From Spirochaeta sp. (GTDB lineage: Bacteria; Spirochaetota; Spirochaetia; Sphaerochaetales; Sphaerochaetaceae): a stretch of DNA of 5,449 nucleotides. Each line of letters begins with the position of its first letter. The first letter of the stretch is position 1. Where the stretch lies: contig JAIMZO010000117.1 in NCBI GenBank assembly GCA_020054965.1, positions 1 to 5,449 of the forward strand. Direction: 5' to 3'. Position numbers and translations under genes: made by a program. This document shows positions 4,187 to 5,449 of this stretch, one piece after another. The notes under the pieces were generated by a model. It was not told the DNA's origin. It saw only the letters and a program-made list of their open reading frames with translations, and made no database searches.

Positions 4187-5449
4187 CGTATTCATCCTCA
4201 CCATCCTGATGTTCTTTTCCCTCGCTTCCCTACCTGCAGAGGCACTTCCTGCTCTGGACAGAGGCGTTGAGAATGCCCGCAATCCCATGCTTCTGGTAGA
4301 TGGGAGAGACAACTCCATTCGCTATGCCAATCCAGCCTGCGCCGAATATTTTTCAATACCCAAGGAGAGACTCATCGGGAGGAATTTCCCGGCTCTTATA
4401 GGAAAAAGCATTCACTCTCTTACTGATTTACATGACCAAATGATTTCCCTTGAAACCGACAAGGGAAAAGAAATCTACTTCTTGGTAGGGGTGCAACAGG
4501 TCGGAGCGCCCGGATCTCCGTATTTCATGGTCATACTGCAAGATAAAAGCACTGAACAGCGGTTGCTGGTCCGTAATAGGCATATACGTTATGCCTTGAT
4601 TGCAACATCATTGCTTACCATCCTCTCCCTCGTGTTTTCCTTGGTTCTCCAGTCACGTCAGAATAAACAATTACAGAAAGTAAACCAGCAACATGAGGAC
4701 ACCCTCTCATTGCTCAAGCAATTTCTCAACGCTGATGACCGATACAGTTATATCAAGGACGGTGAAGGTCGATTCCTGACAGTAAATGCCAACCTTTGTC
4801 GGCTTCTCTCCTGTGATGAGAGCTCCCTTCTAGGCAATCAAGTCGAAGAGGTGGCCCATCATGATCTTGCAACCTTGATGGTGGAAAATGACCGGGAAGC
4901 ATTGAACGAGCTGAAGACCGTGGAGAAGGAAACGCACTGGGGAGAAAGACTTTACAAGACAACCAAATTTCCCCTCTTACTTCCGGGTGGATCCATAGGT
5001 CTTGGAGCATTTGCTGAGGATATAACTGAGCAGAGGCATCTGGAGCGAACCCTCAGGGAAAATGCACGACGTGCTTCTGCATTCTCCCATCTCCTCTCCT
5101 TATCCATCAAGAACCCTGACAACCAACTGACCAATGCTCTTGAAGAGGTATGTGCTATCAACGGAAGCAAGATTGGGGTATTGCTCATTATTGACAAGAA
5201 GACCGGTACGATAACCATGGAAGCAGCAAGAGAGGCCATGCCTCTCTATGATCTCCCTCAAAAAAAAGGAACAGTGATTCCCCATTCTGCGGCTGTATGG
5301 TATCTCCAAGAAAAAAATGATTCATCATTTTCAATCATCAATAAGCAGGTGGATGAGGAACCGATACTTTCCTGTATTTCCGGGAAGAAAGTCACGGTCA
5401 AGAACCTTCTTGTCTGTACCTGCATGGCCGGTAACACACTCTCCGGCAT
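4179..5449 (+). CDS. Membrane PAS-PAS-GAF-like sensory protein, 3' end outside window
   Basis: The frame from ATG 4179 is open for 423 codons to the window edge. Predicted layout: an N-terminal hydrophobic signal or anchor (about 4-22); an extracytoplasmic PAS-like domain (about 28-125, with PMLLVDGRDNSIRYANPACAEYF and ending MVILQDKSTEQR); a second membrane segment (about 139-157); a short likely coiled coil (160-180); a cytoplasmic PAS domain (about 178-288, YSYIKDGEGRFLTVNANLCRLL then FAEDITEQRHLERTL); and a GAF-like region from about 300 (ALEEVCAINGSKIGVLLIID). This layout is typical of sensor kinases, diguanylate cyclases or HD-GYP proteins; the output domain lies beyond the window, so the activity cannot be stated. 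The ATG overlaps the end of the remnant-EAL gene by 8 nt. AGGAG (4164-4168) sits 10 nt upstream, inside that gene, so the pair is probably coupled. The EAL neighbour hints at cyclic-di-GMP signalling. Confidence 0.85.
   Translation, partial: MHNVFILTILMFFSLASLPAEALPALDRGVENARNPMLLVDGRDNSIRYANPACAEYFSIPKERLIGRNFPALIGKSIHSLTDLHDQMISLETDKGKEIYFLVGVQQVGAPGSPYFMVILQDKSTEQRLLVRNRHIRYALIATSLLTILSLVFSLVLQSRQNKQLQKVNQQHEDTLSLLKQFLNADDRYSYIKDGEGRFLTVNANLCRLLSCDESSLLGNQVEEVAHHDLATLMVENDREALNELKTVEKETHWGERLYKTTKFPLLLPGGSIGLGAFAEDITEQRHLERTLRENARRASAFSHLLSLSIKNPDNQLTNALEEVCAINGSKIGVLLIIDKKTGTITMEAAREAMPLYDLPQKKGTVIPHSAAVWYLQEKNDSSFSIINKQVDEEPILSCISGKKVTVKNLLVCTCMAGNTLSG

Noticed and set aside
4753..5309. 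Minus-strand open frames opposite the PAS-PAS-GAF gene
   Set aside because: They are antisense to a continuous coding frame with clear PAS motifs and have no features of their own.
5260..5317. A8 (5260-5267) and A7 (5311-5317) runs in the sensor gene, considered as slippage or phase-variation sites
   Set aside because: Both are ordinary Gln/Lys codons and the frame stays coding on either side; nothing else suggests slippage.
1..5449. Search for tRNA, rRNA, CRISPR repeats, insertion-sequence ends or attachment sites
   Set aside because: No cloverleaf, spaced direct repeats, transposase motifs or terminal inverted repeats were seen by eye.

Overview
This window reads as a bacterial chromosome segment of intermediate GC (my estimate, about 47-50%), with strong GGAGG-type ribosome binding sites and short intergenic gaps. 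It encodes an outer-membrane-type lipoprotein (a Blc lipocalin with a lipobox) and a two-membrane-segment PAS sensor with an extracytoplasmic domain, which suggests a double-membraned organism. The gene mix would suit a Sphaerochaeta-like spirochaete, a group known for genes shared with Firmicutes. That placement is an impression from gene content, not proof.

Left half (5-2585, all on the minus strand). Transcription runs right to left: a YghZ-type aldo-keto reductase, then a tight three-gene operon of a thioredoxin-type glutathione peroxidase (gpx), an OhrR-type MarR repressor and a Blc-type lipocalin. gpx and ohrR overlap by one base (TGATG), and ohrR and blc are 4 bases apart. A strong sigma70-like promoter (TTGACA-17-TATATT) lies before gpx, and its -35 box contains the stop codon of the reductase gene. 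An imperfect palindrome covers its -10 and start region and is a candidate OhrR operator. Together these genes look like a lipid-peroxide response module: OhrR senses organic hydroperoxide, GPx reduces it, the lipocalin handles damaged or free lipid at the membrane, and the reductase may remove aldehyde products.

Middle (2586-3628). A 116-base divergent intergenic region carries back-to-back promoters for the reductase and for a rightward gene, with a perfect 7-bp dyad over the reductase -35 box. The rightward gene encodes a Trp-rich, roughly eight-segment membrane protein related to TspO/MBR. A probable intrinsic terminator follows it, and next to that is a weaker promoter-like sequence with its own palindrome.

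Right end (3629-5449, plus strand). Two overlapping genes belong to signal transduction, probably cyclic-di-GMP related. The first encodes a membrane anchor and short sensor stub joined directly to only the C-terminal half of an EAL domain; the EAL motif and one metal-binding Asp are gone. The second starts inside the end of the first and stays open to the window edge. It encodes a membrane-bound PAS / TM / PAS / GAF-like sensor whose output domain lies outside the window. The remnant EAL protein coupled to a large sensor is the least ordinary feature here, followed by the gpx-ohrR-blc arrangement, in which OhrR is paired with GPx and a lipocalin and no Ohr gene is present in the window.
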